Shown: positions 18,332-25,868 of the stretch, piece by piece | Numbering within the stretch: the first letter of the stretch is position 1 | Layout of the letters: each line of letters opens with the position of its first letter | NCBI RefSeq assembly: GCF_039521975.1 | Contig: NZ_BAAACZ010000011.1 | Coordinates: forward strand, 62,001 to 126,000 | Direction: 5' to 3' | Length of the DNA stretch: 64,000 nt | DNA from: Alkalibacillus silvisoli | Lineage (GTDB): Bacteria > Bacillota > Bacilli > Bacillales > Alkalibacillaceae | Translations under genes and position numbers: made by a program | Notes under the pieces: model-generated | Database searches by the model: none | Seen by the model: the letters and a program-made list of their open reading frames with translations, nothing else | What the model was told of the DNA's origin: nothing

Positions 18332-18412
18332 ATGAAATTTTATACGTTTAAGCTTCCTAGGTTTTTAGGAGGTATCGTTAGAACAATGATGGGACTCATT
18401 AAGAAGGATTAG
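18332..18412 (+). CDS. spoVM: Spore coat/cortex morphogenesis peptide SpoVM (26 aa)
   Basis: A 26-codon gene encodes a peptide starting MKFYTFKLPRFLGGIVRTM, nearly identical to B. subtilis SpoVM. The key Pro9 and the amphipathic-helix glycines are kept. SpoVM recognises the convex forespore membrane and anchors the SpoIVA coat basement. A very strong GGAGGGGGAAG ribosome-binding site precedes ATG 18332. Its location between thiN and rpmB is conserved. The gene is easy to miss because of its size, and it is direct evidence that the organism is an endospore former. Confidence 0.95.
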   Translation: MKFYTFKLPRFLGGIVRTMMGLIKKD

Positions 18413-18416
18413 GTTG

Positions 18417-18474
18417 ACGTAAAAAGGGCTGGCTTAAAGTATTCAAAATCTTTAAGCTTCAGCCCTTTTTACGT
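18417..18474. terminator. Bidirectional terminator between spoVM and rpmB
   Basis: A long near-perfect inverted repeat (ACGTAAAAAGGGCTG...CAGCCCTTTTTACGT, with an inner CTTTAAG pairing) sits between the two convergent genes. The A-rich 5' arm and T-rich 3' arm give each strand a terminating U-tract. Confidence 0.9.
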
Positions 18475-18487
18475 GTTCTAAAGCGCA

Positions 18488-18676
18488 TTATACGCGTTGA
18501 ACTTTACCAGATTTTAATGCACGTGCAGAAACATAAACTTTTTGTGGTTTACCATCTACCATGATACGCACCTTTTGTACGTTTGATTTCCATTTACGTT
18601 TATTGGCATTCATCGCGTGTGAGCGATGGTTACCAGTTGACGTTTTACGTCCTGTTACTTGGCATTTACGAGCCAT
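18488..18676 (-). CDS. rpmB: 50S ribosomal protein L28
   Basis: The 62 aa product starts MARKCQVTGRKTSTGNHRSH and contains the L28 core VRIMVDGKPQKVYVSARALKSGKV. It is on the minus strand with an AGGAGGG ribosome-binding site (complement of 18684-18690). The inverted orientation after spoVM is the same as in B. subtilis. Only one Cys is visible, so it is a zinc-free (C-minus) type. Confidence 0.97.
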   Translation of the reverse strand: MARKCQVTGRKTSTGNHRSHAMNANKRKWKSNVQKVRIMVDGKPQKVYVSARALKSGKVQRV

Positions 18677-18979
18677 TTAAAATCCCTCCTGCATTATCTT
18701 CTTTTAAATCACTTTATCTACTTTACCACATGGTTAAACGGATTTCAACGATTGAATGGTCAGTTTGCCATGGTAAGACCCACATGAGCTTAACGGATGC
18801 CAATGACCTATTCAGTACCACTAACCATGGGAGAAGGGTGATGAATACTCCTAAGATAGAAGTTTCGCTTTATCAAGTTTATTCACTTGACACATTTTTG
18901 ATGAATCAGTAACCTTTTAAAATGAAACAGGTTGTAGTAAAATAGCCATAGTCATTGTCACGAACCGAGGAGGATGGAT
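18677..18979. other. Divergent intergenic region rpmB / yloU
   Basis: About 300 bp contain the ribosome-binding sites of both flanking genes and a possible yloU promoter (TTGACA at 18887-18892, 17 nt, weak TAACCT). CATGGTTA (18729-18736) and TAACCATG (18822-18829) form a distant inverted pair. A 60-codon open stretch from ATG 18730 has no ribosome-binding site and no recognisable product, so I do not call it. Confidence 0.5.
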
Positions 18980-19339
18980 ATGTCAATTGAATTTCAAAAT
19001 AGTTATGGTCAGGTAACAGTTTCCAAGGAAGTTATTTCTACAATTGCTGGTGGCGCAGCTATGGAATGCTATGGTATAGTTGGTATGGCTTCAAAAAAGC
19101 AGTTTAAAGACGGCTTATCAGAGATCTTAGGCAAAGAGAACTTCACTAAAGGAGTTGTTGTGAGACAAGATGATGGTGAGCTGAATATTGATATGTACAT
19201 CATTGTTAGTTACGGAACTAAGGTGTCAGAAGTAGCTCACAATGTCCAAAATCAAGTGAAATATGCCTTAAAACGAATGGTAGGACTAGATGTTGTATCC
19301 GTAAATATTTATATTCACGGTGTTCGAGTGACTACATAG
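18980..19339 (+). CDS. yloU: Asp23/Gls24 family envelope stress protein YloU
   Basis: The 119 aa Asp23-family protein (DUF322) has YGQVTVSKEVISTIAGGAA, CYGIVGMAS and VSYGTKVSEVAHNVQ, all typical of the family. In staphylococci Asp23 coats the membrane, but the precise role of YloU is unclear. ATG 18980 is chosen over ATG 18974, because GAGGAGG ends at 18973 and leaves 6 nt to 18980. It precedes fakA, and the pair is conserved across Firmicutes. Confidence 0.94.
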   Translation: MSIEFQNSYGQVTVSKEVISTIAGGAAMECYGIVGMASKKQFKDGLSEILGKENFTKGVVVRQDDGELNIDMYIIVSYGTKVSEVAHNVQNQVKYALKRMVGLDVVSVNIYIHGVRVTT

Positions 19340-19370
19340 ATGATTGTTGTGGACGAAGGAGGAAAATAGT

Positions 19371-21035
19371 GTGTCTAATCATACATTAAATGGTGAGAAA
19401 TTCGCACAGATGATATTATTAGGTGCTAATCATTTATCAAACCAATCTCAAATGATTGATTCTTTAAATGTATTCCCTGTTCCAGATGGTGATACGGGTA
19501 CGAATATGAATTTAACGATGACTTCTGGTGCAACAGAAGTTGAGAAAGTTACAGACAATCATGTTGGAGAAGTTGCAAGTGCATTAGCGAAAGGTTTGTT
19601 AATGGGAGCAAGGGGTAATTCAGGTGTGATTTTGTCCCAATTATTTCGAGGCTTTTCAAAAAGCGTTAAAGACAAAGAAACTCTAACGACCCGTGACTTA
19701 GCAGACGCTTTAGAGGCAGGTGTCGAAACGGCTTATAAGGCAGTTATGAAGCCAGTAGAAGGTACTGTTTTAACCGTTGCGAAGGATGCAGCTAAAAAGA
19801 GTGTAGAAGTAGCGGAGTCAGAAGAAGATTTAATATCATTTTTTGAACAAGTGTTAAAAGAGTCGAAAGCTTCATTGGAACGTACACCAGACTTACTTCC
19901 TGTTTTAAAAGAAGTAGGTGTAGTTGATAGTGGTGGACAAGGTTTAGTTACAGTTTATGAAGGATTTTTAGCTTCATTAAAAGGTGAAGAAGTACCTGAA
20001 GCTAGCTCTCTACCTTCATTAGATGAGTTAGTAAATGCTGAGCACCATAAAATGCACCAAGATTTTATGGAGACTGCAGAAATTGAATTTGGTTACTGTA
20101 CTGAATTTATGGTTCGGTTTGAAGAAGATAAAATAAATGACAATCCATTTGATGAAGAACAATACCGTCAAGACTTAAGCGAGCACGGTGACTCATTGCT
20201 TGTTGTAGCTGATGATGAAGTAGTAAAAGTGCACATCCATGCTGAATATCCTGGTGAAGTAATGACATTAGGCCAAAAGTACGGTAGCCTAATTAATATT
20301 AAAATTGAAAACATGCGTGAACAACACACATCAATTGTTGGCGAACAGAAGAAAGAAGAAGCTCCAACTAAACGTCAATCATTAGCTGTAGTAACAGTTG
20401 GTATGGGTGATGGTATTAAAGAGATGTTTGAAAGTCTAGGTGCATCAATTGTAATCGAAGGCGGTCAAACAATGAATCCAAGCACACAGGATATTGTAGA
20501 GGCTGTTAATAAGGCAAATGCTGACAATGTTTTAGTATTACCAAATAATAAAAACATTGTTATGGCAGCTGAACAAGCTGGAGATTTAACAGATGCGAAA
20601 GTGAAAGTGGTTCCGACAAAGACTGTTCCTCAAGGTATGAGCGCTATGTTGGCATTGAATTTTGATGCTTCACTAGAAGATAACCAAGAAGCAATGTCTG
20701 AAGCGATGCAGTTTGTTAAAACAGGACAAGTAACGTATGCAGTTCGTGATACTCAAATTGATGGCCGTGAAATTGAAGAAGGTAACTTTATGGGTATTTT
20801 AGATGGTGCTATTAAAGCGGTTAATCCTGATAAGATGGATGCGATTAACGAATTATTAAACAACCTAGTTGAAGATGAAGAAGATGAAATTGTAACGATC
20901 CTTCAAGGAGAAGAAGGCACTGATGAAGAAGTAGAACAAATTGAAAAATATATCGAAGAACATTTTGAAGAGATTGAAGTAGAAGTTCATAAAGGGAATC
21001 AACCAATCTATTCTTATATCTTTTCTGTAGAGTAA
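19371..21035 (+). CDS. fakA: Fatty acid kinase catalytic subunit FakA (YloV, DAK2-domain)
   Basis: FakA uses ATP to phosphorylate fatty acids presented by FakB, feeding acyl-phosphates to PlsX/PlsY. The 554 aa protein has an N-terminal Dak2 kinase domain with the Mg/ATP motif PVPDGDTGTNM and LMGARGNSGVILSQ. A central segment with GYCTEF and a C-terminal FakB-interacting domain with DGAIKAV follow. It starts at GTG 19371 with AAGGAGG 8 nt upstream. A longer in-frame start at 19344 lacks a ribosome-binding site. FakA links functionally to plsX and fapR in this same window. Confidence 0.93.
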   Translation: MSNHTLNGEKFAQMILLGANHLSNQSQMIDSLNVFPVPDGDTGTNMNLTMTSGATEVEKVTDNHVGEVASALAKGLLMGARGNSGVILSQLFRGFSKSVKDKETLTTRDLADALEAGVETAYKAVMKPVEGTVLTVAKDAAKKSVEVAESEEDLISFFEQVLKESKASLERTPDLLPVLKEVGVVDSGGQGLVTVYEGFLASLKGEEVPEASSLPSLDELVNAEHHKMHQDFMETAEIEFGYCTEFMVRFEEDKINDNPFDEEQYRQDLSEHGDSLLVVADDEVVKVHIHAEYPGEVMTLGQKYGSLINIKIENMREQHTSIVGEQKKEEAPTKRQSLAVVTVGMGDGIKEMFESLGASIVIEGGQTMNPSTQDIVEAVNKANADNVLVLPNNKNIVMAAEQAGDLTDAKVKVVPTKTVPQGMSAMLALNFDASLEDNQEAMSEAMQFVKTGQVTYAVRDTQIDGREIEEGNFMGILDGAIKAVNPDKMDAINELLNNLVEDEEDEIVTILQGEEGTDEEVEQIEKYIEEHFEEIEVEVHKGNQPIYSYIFSVE

Positions 21036-21060
21036 TTATTTATATATCATAACCATTAAG

Positions 21061-21092
21061 GAAGAACTCAGGGAGTCTGGGTTCTTCTTTTT
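21061..21092 (+). terminator. Terminator after fakA
   Basis: A 10-bp stem (AAGAACTCAG with CTGGGTTCTT, one G-U pair) is followed by CTTTTTAT about 30 nt after the fakA stop. Confidence 0.8.
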
Positions 21093-21106
21093 ATGACATA
21101 AAAAGA

Positions 21107-21124
21107 GGCTCTACAATATTTGTT
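21107..21124. repeat. Isolated ISL3-like terminal sequence
   Basis: GGCTCTACAATATTTGTT closely matches the left end of the ISL3-type element at 59374 (GGCTCTAAAATATTTGTTGG) and the repeat at 39218. There is no transposase nearby, so it may be a solo terminus left by excision or decay. It lies just upstream of the T-box promoter. Confidence 0.45.
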
Positions 21125-21142
21125 AACGTAAAATTGTGCCGC

Positions 21143-21171
21143 TTGCTTTAATTTCAGAATAATGGTAATAT
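21143..21171 (+). promoter_or_regulatory. Promoter of the T-box/MFS transcript
   Basis: TTGCTT and TAATAT are spaced by exactly 17 nt in an AT-rich stretch, about 20 nt before the first base of T-box Stem I. It is the likely sigma-A start of the leader RNA. Confidence 0.7.
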
Positions 21172-21191
21172 AATTAAAATTATATAATTAT

Positions 21192-21468
21192 ACGATGATG
21201 AGAGAAAGTAAATGAAATCAATTCATTACAGAGAACTCTGGTTTGCTGAAAAAGGAGTATGTATATTTCCATTGAAAACAAGTCTCGGAGTTTCATGCTG
21301 GATTTGAATAAATGATAGTGTGACAGGTGCTCCTGTTATAGAGCCGAAGTATGCTTGTACTTTTTTAGGTTAATATGGTGACATATTAACAAACTGAGGT
21401 GGCACCACGACTTATGGTATCGATAATCTCGTCCTCAAGACTTAAGGTCTTGAGGGCGAGATTTTTTT
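21192..21468 (+). ncRNA. T-box riboswitch, predicted tRNA-Asn specific, with transcription terminator
   Basis: The leader holds the canonical elements in order. A Stem I has an AGTA/GAA loop-E motif (21207-21210 and 21274-21276), an AGAGA bulge (21230-21234) and a GGTTTGCTG distal loop. The GAA is followed by AAC-A (21277-21280), giving AAC as specifier codon (Asn). The T-box sequence GAGGTGGCACCACGA (21396-21410) has a UGGC bulge that expects discriminator G73, as in tRNA-Asn. A 16-bp terminator (stem 21426-21461, TTTTTTT after) contains CCTC, which can alternatively pair with the T-box GAGG as antiterminator. Uncharged tRNA should turn on the downstream MFS gene. The family call is firm and the Asn assignment is inferred. 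Confidence 0.93.
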
Positions 21469-21505
21469 ATTTATATAAGTGATTACTGGAGAGGGAGTGT
21501 CAGCA

Positions 21506-22741
21506 TTGAAAAACCGTTTTGCTACTTGGAAGTACCCTTCAATTTTATTAATAGGAGTCGGTGTGTCAAATGTAGGTGAATGGATATATTTTATTGCTCT
21601 AAATTTAATTGTTTTAGAAATGACGGGTTCACCTTTAGCGGTATCCGCTTTGTATATGATAAAACCATTGGCCACATTATTTACGAATTTCTGGGCTGGA
21701 ACGTTTGTAGACCGCTTAAACAAAAAATATTTGATGATTTTCCTAGATATATTTAGAGCAATTATTATTTTCATATTACCTTTAGTGACTTCTCTAGTAT
21801 TGATTTATTTAATTGTATTTTTAATAAATATGGCTAGTTCTATATTTGAACCTACTTCCATGACTTATGTAACAAAATTAATTCCAAAACAAAAAAGGAA
21901 AAGGTTTAATTCTCTGTATAGTCTAATTACTTCAGGCGCATTTTTAACTGGACCTGCGATAAGTGGGACTTTGTTTCTTATTGGCTCACCTATGTTAGCG
22001 ATTTACACAAATGCAATTGCTTTGTTAGTTTCAGGGTTAATTACATTCTTTATGCCCAATGTTGAGAAGAAATCTTCAACATTTCAACCATTGAATAAAC
22101 TATCGTTTAAAGTTATTAAAGCTGATTGGGAAAGTGTGATTCATTTTGCGCGGGTACAGACTTCAGTGATGGTCATTTATTTATTGTTTAGTTGTATTAT
22201 GGTCATAATGGCAAGTGCGGTTGATTCTCTTGAAGCTGCTTTTGCGACGGAGGTTTTGTCACTAAGAGATAGTGAATATGGCTTTTTAGTATCTATTGCT
22301 GGTGCAGGCATCGTGGTGGGGGCATTCATAAATTATATAACCGTCAATAGTGTAAAGATTTCATATTTAATAGGTTTAGGCACTTTGTTTGTATCAATAG
22401 GTTATATGATCTACGCATTTTCAAATACATTTATTTTTGCAGCCATTGGATTTTTCACATTAGCATTTTTCATTGCTTTTGCTAATACAGGGTTTCTTAC
22501 ATTTTATCAAAATAATATACCAGTTGAAATGATGGGGAGAATAAGGAGTATATTTAGCTTGGTAGAGGCATTACTTATTATCATCTTAACTGGTATTTTA
22601 GGGTTGGTTGCTCAATTAGTTTCTGTTGAGAGTGCTGTCCAATTAGGTGTTATATTCATGTTAATAATATCTGTGTTTTTATTAGTTGTAAGTTTACTTC
22701 CTTCTAAAGAAATTATATTCCAGTCATCTGTTAACCCTTAA
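21506..22741 (+). CDS. MFS transporter (MFS_3/MefA-EntS-like), T-box controlled
   Basis: The 411 aa hydrophobic protein has about 12 predicted membrane segments and the MFS loop 2-3 motif as GTFVDRLNKKYLMIF. ISGTLFLIG, GAGIVVGAFI and EMMGRIRSIFSLVEAL resemble the macrolide/enterobactin exporter branch. TTG 21506 is chosen because GGAGAGGGAG ends 8 nt upstream. A GTG at 21479 is too far upstream and GTG 21497 too close. It is the sole gene behind the T-box leader, so its substrate is probably asparagine-related (amino acid, peptide or precursor), but nothing in the protein proves this. It has been inserted between fakA and sdaAB relative to B. subtilis. Confidence 0.85.
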   Translation: MKNRFATWKYPSILLIGVGVSNVGEWIYFIALNLIVLEMTGSPLAVSALYMIKPLATLFTNFWAGTFVDRLNKKYLMIFLDIFRAIIIFILPLVTSLVLIYLIVFLINMASSIFEPTSMTYVTKLIPKQKRKRFNSLYSLITSGAFLTGPAISGTLFLIGSPMLAIYTNAIALLVSGLITFFMPNVEKKSSTFQPLNKLSFKVIKADWESVIHFARVQTSVMVIYLLFSCIMVIMASAVDSLEAAFATEVLSLRDSEYGFLVSIAGAGIVVGAFINYITVNSVKISYLIGLGTLFVSIGYMIYAFSNTFIFAAIGFFTLAFFIAFANTGFLTFYQNNIPVEMMGRIRSIFSLVEALLIIILTGILGLVAQLVSVESAVQLGVIFMLIISVFLLVVSLLPSKEIIFQSSVNP

Positions 22742-22792
22742 ATATAAGCTCTAATAAAGCTTAGTGTAATTCTGGTGTGATGGATTGGATAT

Positions 22793-22845
22793 AATAAAAC
22801 CTCTCCAGACAGGGTGTGTTGACCCTTAACTGGAGAGGTTTTATT
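22793..22845. terminator. Bidirectional terminator between MFS gene and purine permease
   Basis: AATAAAACCTCTCCAG (22793-22808) pairs perfectly with CTGGAGAGGTTTTATT (22830-22845). A second AGGGT/ACCCT stem is nested in the loop. The flanking genes converge on it. Confidence 0.88.
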
Positions 22846-24107
22846 TAAACGAAACCTTTAATTAAGAATTCGAGTAAAAATAAGCTAGAAATGATGATTA
22901 ATAGTGGTGTTACTTCATCTTTTCTACCTGCTACAATTTTAACAATTGGATAGGCTATGAAACCAAACGCCATTCCATCAGCAATGCTGTACGTAAAAGG
23001 AATCATAAACATAATCAAAAATGTTGGAAATGCTTCTGTTAGATCGTCCACTTTAATGTGCTTAATGTTTTGCATCATTAAGACACCCACTATGATTAGA
23101 ATAGGGCTAATAGCGTTTGCTGGTATAAGTGAAATATAAGGAATTAAGAAAAAGGTTCCTAAAAACAATATACCAATTACAACGCTTGTGAGCCCAGTTC
23201 GTGCCTTTGCAGCAATAACAGCAGCGGTTTCTGCTGCAGGAATTGTCGGTGAAGTACCGAAAAAGCCACTAAAAGTTGCAGCAAGAGCACTACTTTTGTT
23301 CGCTTTGTGGAAAGCTTGGTGGCGATTAAGCATGTCCAATTGTCCATGTAATAAACCCATGCTTTCAAAGATGAGTACGATGGATAATGGTAAGACAGCG
23401 ATCCAAAATGTTAAACCAAATATATGGTCAAATGTTGGTAATACCATGAAGTTAGCTATACTTTCAGCTGTAATTGTTGTTTGGTCAGTGTCTAATACAC
23501 CAAATCCATAAGCAATTAACGTTCCAATCACCATTGTGATCAAAAAGTTAGCGGGGACATTTTTAACAAATAAAATGACACCGACTAGTAAAGAAAGTAA
23601 GCTTACGACTACATAAGGAGAAGAGAAATCTCCTAAAGAAATAATGGAATAGTCACCACTGACAATTAACCCACCATTTTCTAAGCCGATTAATACGAGG
23701 AATAAACCTAAACCGATCGTAATGCCATGCTTTAAAGCATCGGGAATCGCTTTTTTGAACTGGTCACCAAGTGGAGTGATAGCCGTAATTAAAAAGATTA
23801 AACTGGCTACAACAACAACACCTAATCCTTGTTCATAAGTGAAATCGTACTGTAGTACAATTGAGTATGCGAATAATGCATTGACTCCCATTCCTGGTAT
23901 GATAATGATTGGTACCCTAGCCCAAATACCGACTAGAATACAACCTACTGTACTTGCTAGGATCGTTGCAATCATAGCATCTTCAGGGCTTATACCAGCA
24001 TCACTTAATATCGCACTATTAACAACGACGATATAAACGGTTGTTAAATAACCAATTAAACCGGCAATGACCTCGCTTAACCAACGATTGTTAGGCCAAT
24101 TTTTCAT
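22845..24107 (-). CDS. AzgA-family NCS2 purine permease (guanine/hypoxanthine/adenine type)
   Basis: The 420 aa integral membrane protein has the AzgA/PbuG-PbuO signatures. These are GMGVNALFAYS in the N-terminal half, a long IGLGLFLVLIGLENGGL helix, FESMGLLHGQ, and SGFFGTSPTIPAAETAAVIA, the last being the substrate-site loop. It probably imports purine bases with protons. ATG 24107 follows AAGGAGTA; an earlier in-frame ATG at 24161 would put the -10 element inside the gene. The stop codon lies inside the shared terminator. No purine riboswitch is visible in the about 50-nt leader. It is not at this position in B. subtilis. Confidence 0.9.
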   Translation of the reverse strand: MKNWPNNRWLSEVIAGLIGYLTTVYIVVVNSAILSDAGISPEDAMIATILASTVGCILVGIWARVPIIIIPGMGVNALFAYSIVLQYDFTYEQGLGVVVVASLIFLITAITPLGDQFKKAIPDALKHGITIGLGLFLVLIGLENGGLIVSGDYSIISLGDFSSPYVVVSLLSLLVGVILFVKNVPANFLITMVIGTLIAYGFGVLDTDQTTITAESIANFMVLPTFDHIFGLTFWIAVLPLSIVLIFESMGLLHGQLDMLNRHQAFHKANKSSALAATFSGFFGTSPTIPAAETAAVIAAKARTGLTSVVIGILFLGTFFLIPYISLIPANAISPILIIVGVLMMQNIKHIKVDDLTEAFPTFLIMFMIPFTYSIADGMAFGFIAYPIVKIVAGRKDEVTPLLIIISSLFLLEFLIKGFV

Positions 24108-24166
24108 GATTACTCCTTCTTTAATTGTAAGCCCTCGCCCACCCGAGTTCTTAAAACCCAAAGCAT

Positions 24167-24195
24167 ATTATAATCACAATCGTTCAGATAATCAA
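24167..24195 (-). promoter_or_regulatory. Promoter of the purine permease gene
   Basis: On the minus strand TTGATT (24195-24190) and TATAAT (24172-24167) are spaced 17 nt. The predicted start near 24160 leaves a leader of about 50 nt that begins with four GGG tracts (24159-24132). Confidence 0.75.
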
Positions 24196-24226
24196 ACAAA
24201 ACTAAACAGTAAACGTTGAATAAGTG

Positions 24227-24255
24227 TTGGAATTTTAAGCGTTTAACGATAAAAT
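24227..24255 (+). promoter_or_regulatory. Promoter of sdaAB-sdaAA
   Basis: TTGGAA and TAAAAT are separated by 17 nt. The -10 ends 38 nt before the sdaAB ATG. Confidence 0.65.
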
Positions 24256-24293
24256 AGTGATAGACTTAAGGATAACAAAGGAGTGTGTCCGTT

Positions 24294-24956
24294 ATGAAAT
24301 TTAGATCGGTTTTTGATATTATTGGTCCAGTTATGATTGGCCCTTCAAGTTCACATACAGCTGGTGCTGCACGCATTGGTAAGATGGCGCGTGAATTGTT
24401 TGGGCGTCAACCAGACTGGGCGAAAATTCATTTATATGGCTCTTTCGCTAAAACTTATCAAGGCCATGGTACAGATGTCGCTTTAGTTGGTGGCATTTTA
24501 GGTTTTGATACCTATGATGAACGAATAAAAGATGCGTTAAATTTAGCAGAGGAAGCAAATGTTAATATAGAATTTATTGAAGAGGATGGCGCTTCTGAAC
24601 ACCCTAATACAGCGCGTATTGAAATGGGAGATGAAGATGGCGAGTTTGAATTAGTAGGTATTTCGATTGGCGGAGGTAAGGCAGAAATTACAGAATTAAA
24701 TGGCTTTGAACTTCGTCTTTCCGGCCAGTCTCCAGCTATTTTAGTTATGCACAATGACCGTTTTGGTGCAATAGCTTCTGTAACAAGTGTTCTAGCAGGT
24801 AATGAGATTAATATTGGACATATGGAAGTTGCTAGAAAAGAAGAAGGAAAAGAAGCGATGATGATTATCGAAACGGATGAAAGAATACCAGATTATGTGA
24901 TGGATGAATTGAATAACTGTGAAAATATATTGCAAGTAGTGACAATCTCGGAGTAA
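24294..24956 (+). CDS. sdaAB: L-serine ammonia-lyase, iron-sulfur-dependent, beta subunit
   Basis: With SdaAA this deaminates serine to pyruvate. The 220 aa protein starts MKFRSVFDIIGPVMIGPSSSHTAGA, the serine-dehydratase beta signature, and has a C-terminal ACT-like domain (VTSVLAGNEINIGHMEVAR). ATG 24294 has AAAGGAG 10 nt upstream and matches family length. GTG 24285 is in frame but too close to the ribosome-binding site. Confidence 0.96.
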   Translation: MKFRSVFDIIGPVMIGPSSSHTAGAARIGKMARELFGRQPDWAKIHLYGSFAKTYQGHGTDVALVGGILGFDTYDERIKDALNLAEEANVNIEFIEEDGASEHPNTARIEMGDEDGEFELVGISIGGGKAEITELNGFELRLSGQSPAILVMHNDRFGAIASVTSVLAGNEINIGHMEVARKEEGKEAMMIIETDERIPDYVMDELNNCENILQVVTISE

Positions 24957-24974
24957 GGGAAGGAGTGAAAGCAT

Positions 24975-25862
24975 ATGATGTTTAAACATGTGAGTGAACT
25001 AGTTAAACAGGCAGAGACATTAGAGGTTCCAATTTCAGAAGTGATGATCAGACAAGAAGTAGAAGAGACAGGTAAACCGCGTGAAGAAATCGTAGCTGAA
25101 ATGGGACGTAATTTAGATATTATGGAGAAATCTGTTGAGGATGGATTGGAAGGTGTTAAATCTCGCTCAGGATTAACAGGTGGAGATGCTGTATTGGTTC
25201 AAAAGTATATGGCTGAACAAGAGACACTATCAGGTAACCTATTATTAGATGTTGTTAGTAAAGCAGTTGCTACAAACGAAGTAAATGCAGCGATGGGAAC
25301 GATTTGTGCAACACCAACTGCTGGTAGTGCAGGGTGTGTTCCGGGTGTTTTATTTGGACTTAAACCTCGTTTAAATCCAACTAGAGATCAGATGATTCGC
25401 TTTTTATTTACATCTGGTGCATTCGGTCAAGTAGTCGCCAATAACGCATCAATCTCTGGTGCTGCAGGAGGCTGTCAAGCAGAGGTTGGTTCAGCTGCTG
25501 GTATGGCAAGTGCTGCTGCAGTTGAATTAGCTGGGGGTACACCGCAACAATCAGCTGAGGCGATGTCGATTACACTTAAGAACATGTTAGGTTTAGTATG
25601 CGACCCAGTAGCTGGTTTAGTAGAAGTCCCTTGTGTAAAACGTAATGCAATGGGTTCTTCTCAAGCTATTGTTTCTGCTGATTTAGCATTGGCAGGCGTA
25701 ACGAGTACGATTCCAACTGATGAAGTAATCGGTGCGATGTTTAGAATTGGTGAAAGTATGTCACCAGCACTTAAAGAAACAGCAGAAGGCGGATTAGCCG
25801 CAACACCTACTGGAAGGGAATTGGCTAAGAAAGTATTCGGACCTGCTATGGGAAGTGAGTGA
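24975..25862 (+). CDS. sdaAA: L-serine ammonia-lyase, iron-sulfur-dependent, alpha subunit
   Basis: This is the catalytic subunit, binding a [4Fe-4S] cluster that acts as a Lewis acid. The 295 aa product has Cys167 (SGAAGGCQAEVGS), Cys209 and Cys220 (LVCDPVAGLVEVPCVKRN) as likely cluster ligands, plus GTICATPTAGSAG. Two adjacent ATG codons (24975 and 24978) follow AAGGAGTG, so the exact start is ambiguous by one residue. It sits 18 nt after sdaAB and 6 nt before recG. Confidence 0.96.
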   Translation: MMFKHVSELVKQAETLEVPISEVMIRQEVEETGKPREEIVAEMGRNLDIMEKSVEDGLEGVKSRSGLTGGDAVLVQKYMAEQETLSGNLLLDVVSKAVATNEVNAAMGTICATPTAGSAGCVPGVLFGLKPRLNPTRDQMIRFLFTSGAFGQVVANNASISGAAGGCQAEVGSAAGMASAAAVELAGGTPQQSAEAMSITLKNMLGLVCDPVAGLVEVPCVKRNAMGSSQAIVSADLALAGVTSTIPTDEVIGAMFRIGESMSPALKETAEGGLAATPTGRELAKKVFGPAMGSE

Positions 25863-25868
25863 TCGCTT

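Noticed and set aside
18730..18912. 60-codon open frame between rpmB and yloU
   Set aside because: No ribosome-binding site upstream of its ATG and no recognisable protein. It overlaps the putative yloU promoter.
24108..24166. Purine riboswitch in the permease leader
   Set aside because: The predicted 5' UTR is only about 50 nt, and the conserved three-way-junction sequences are not present.
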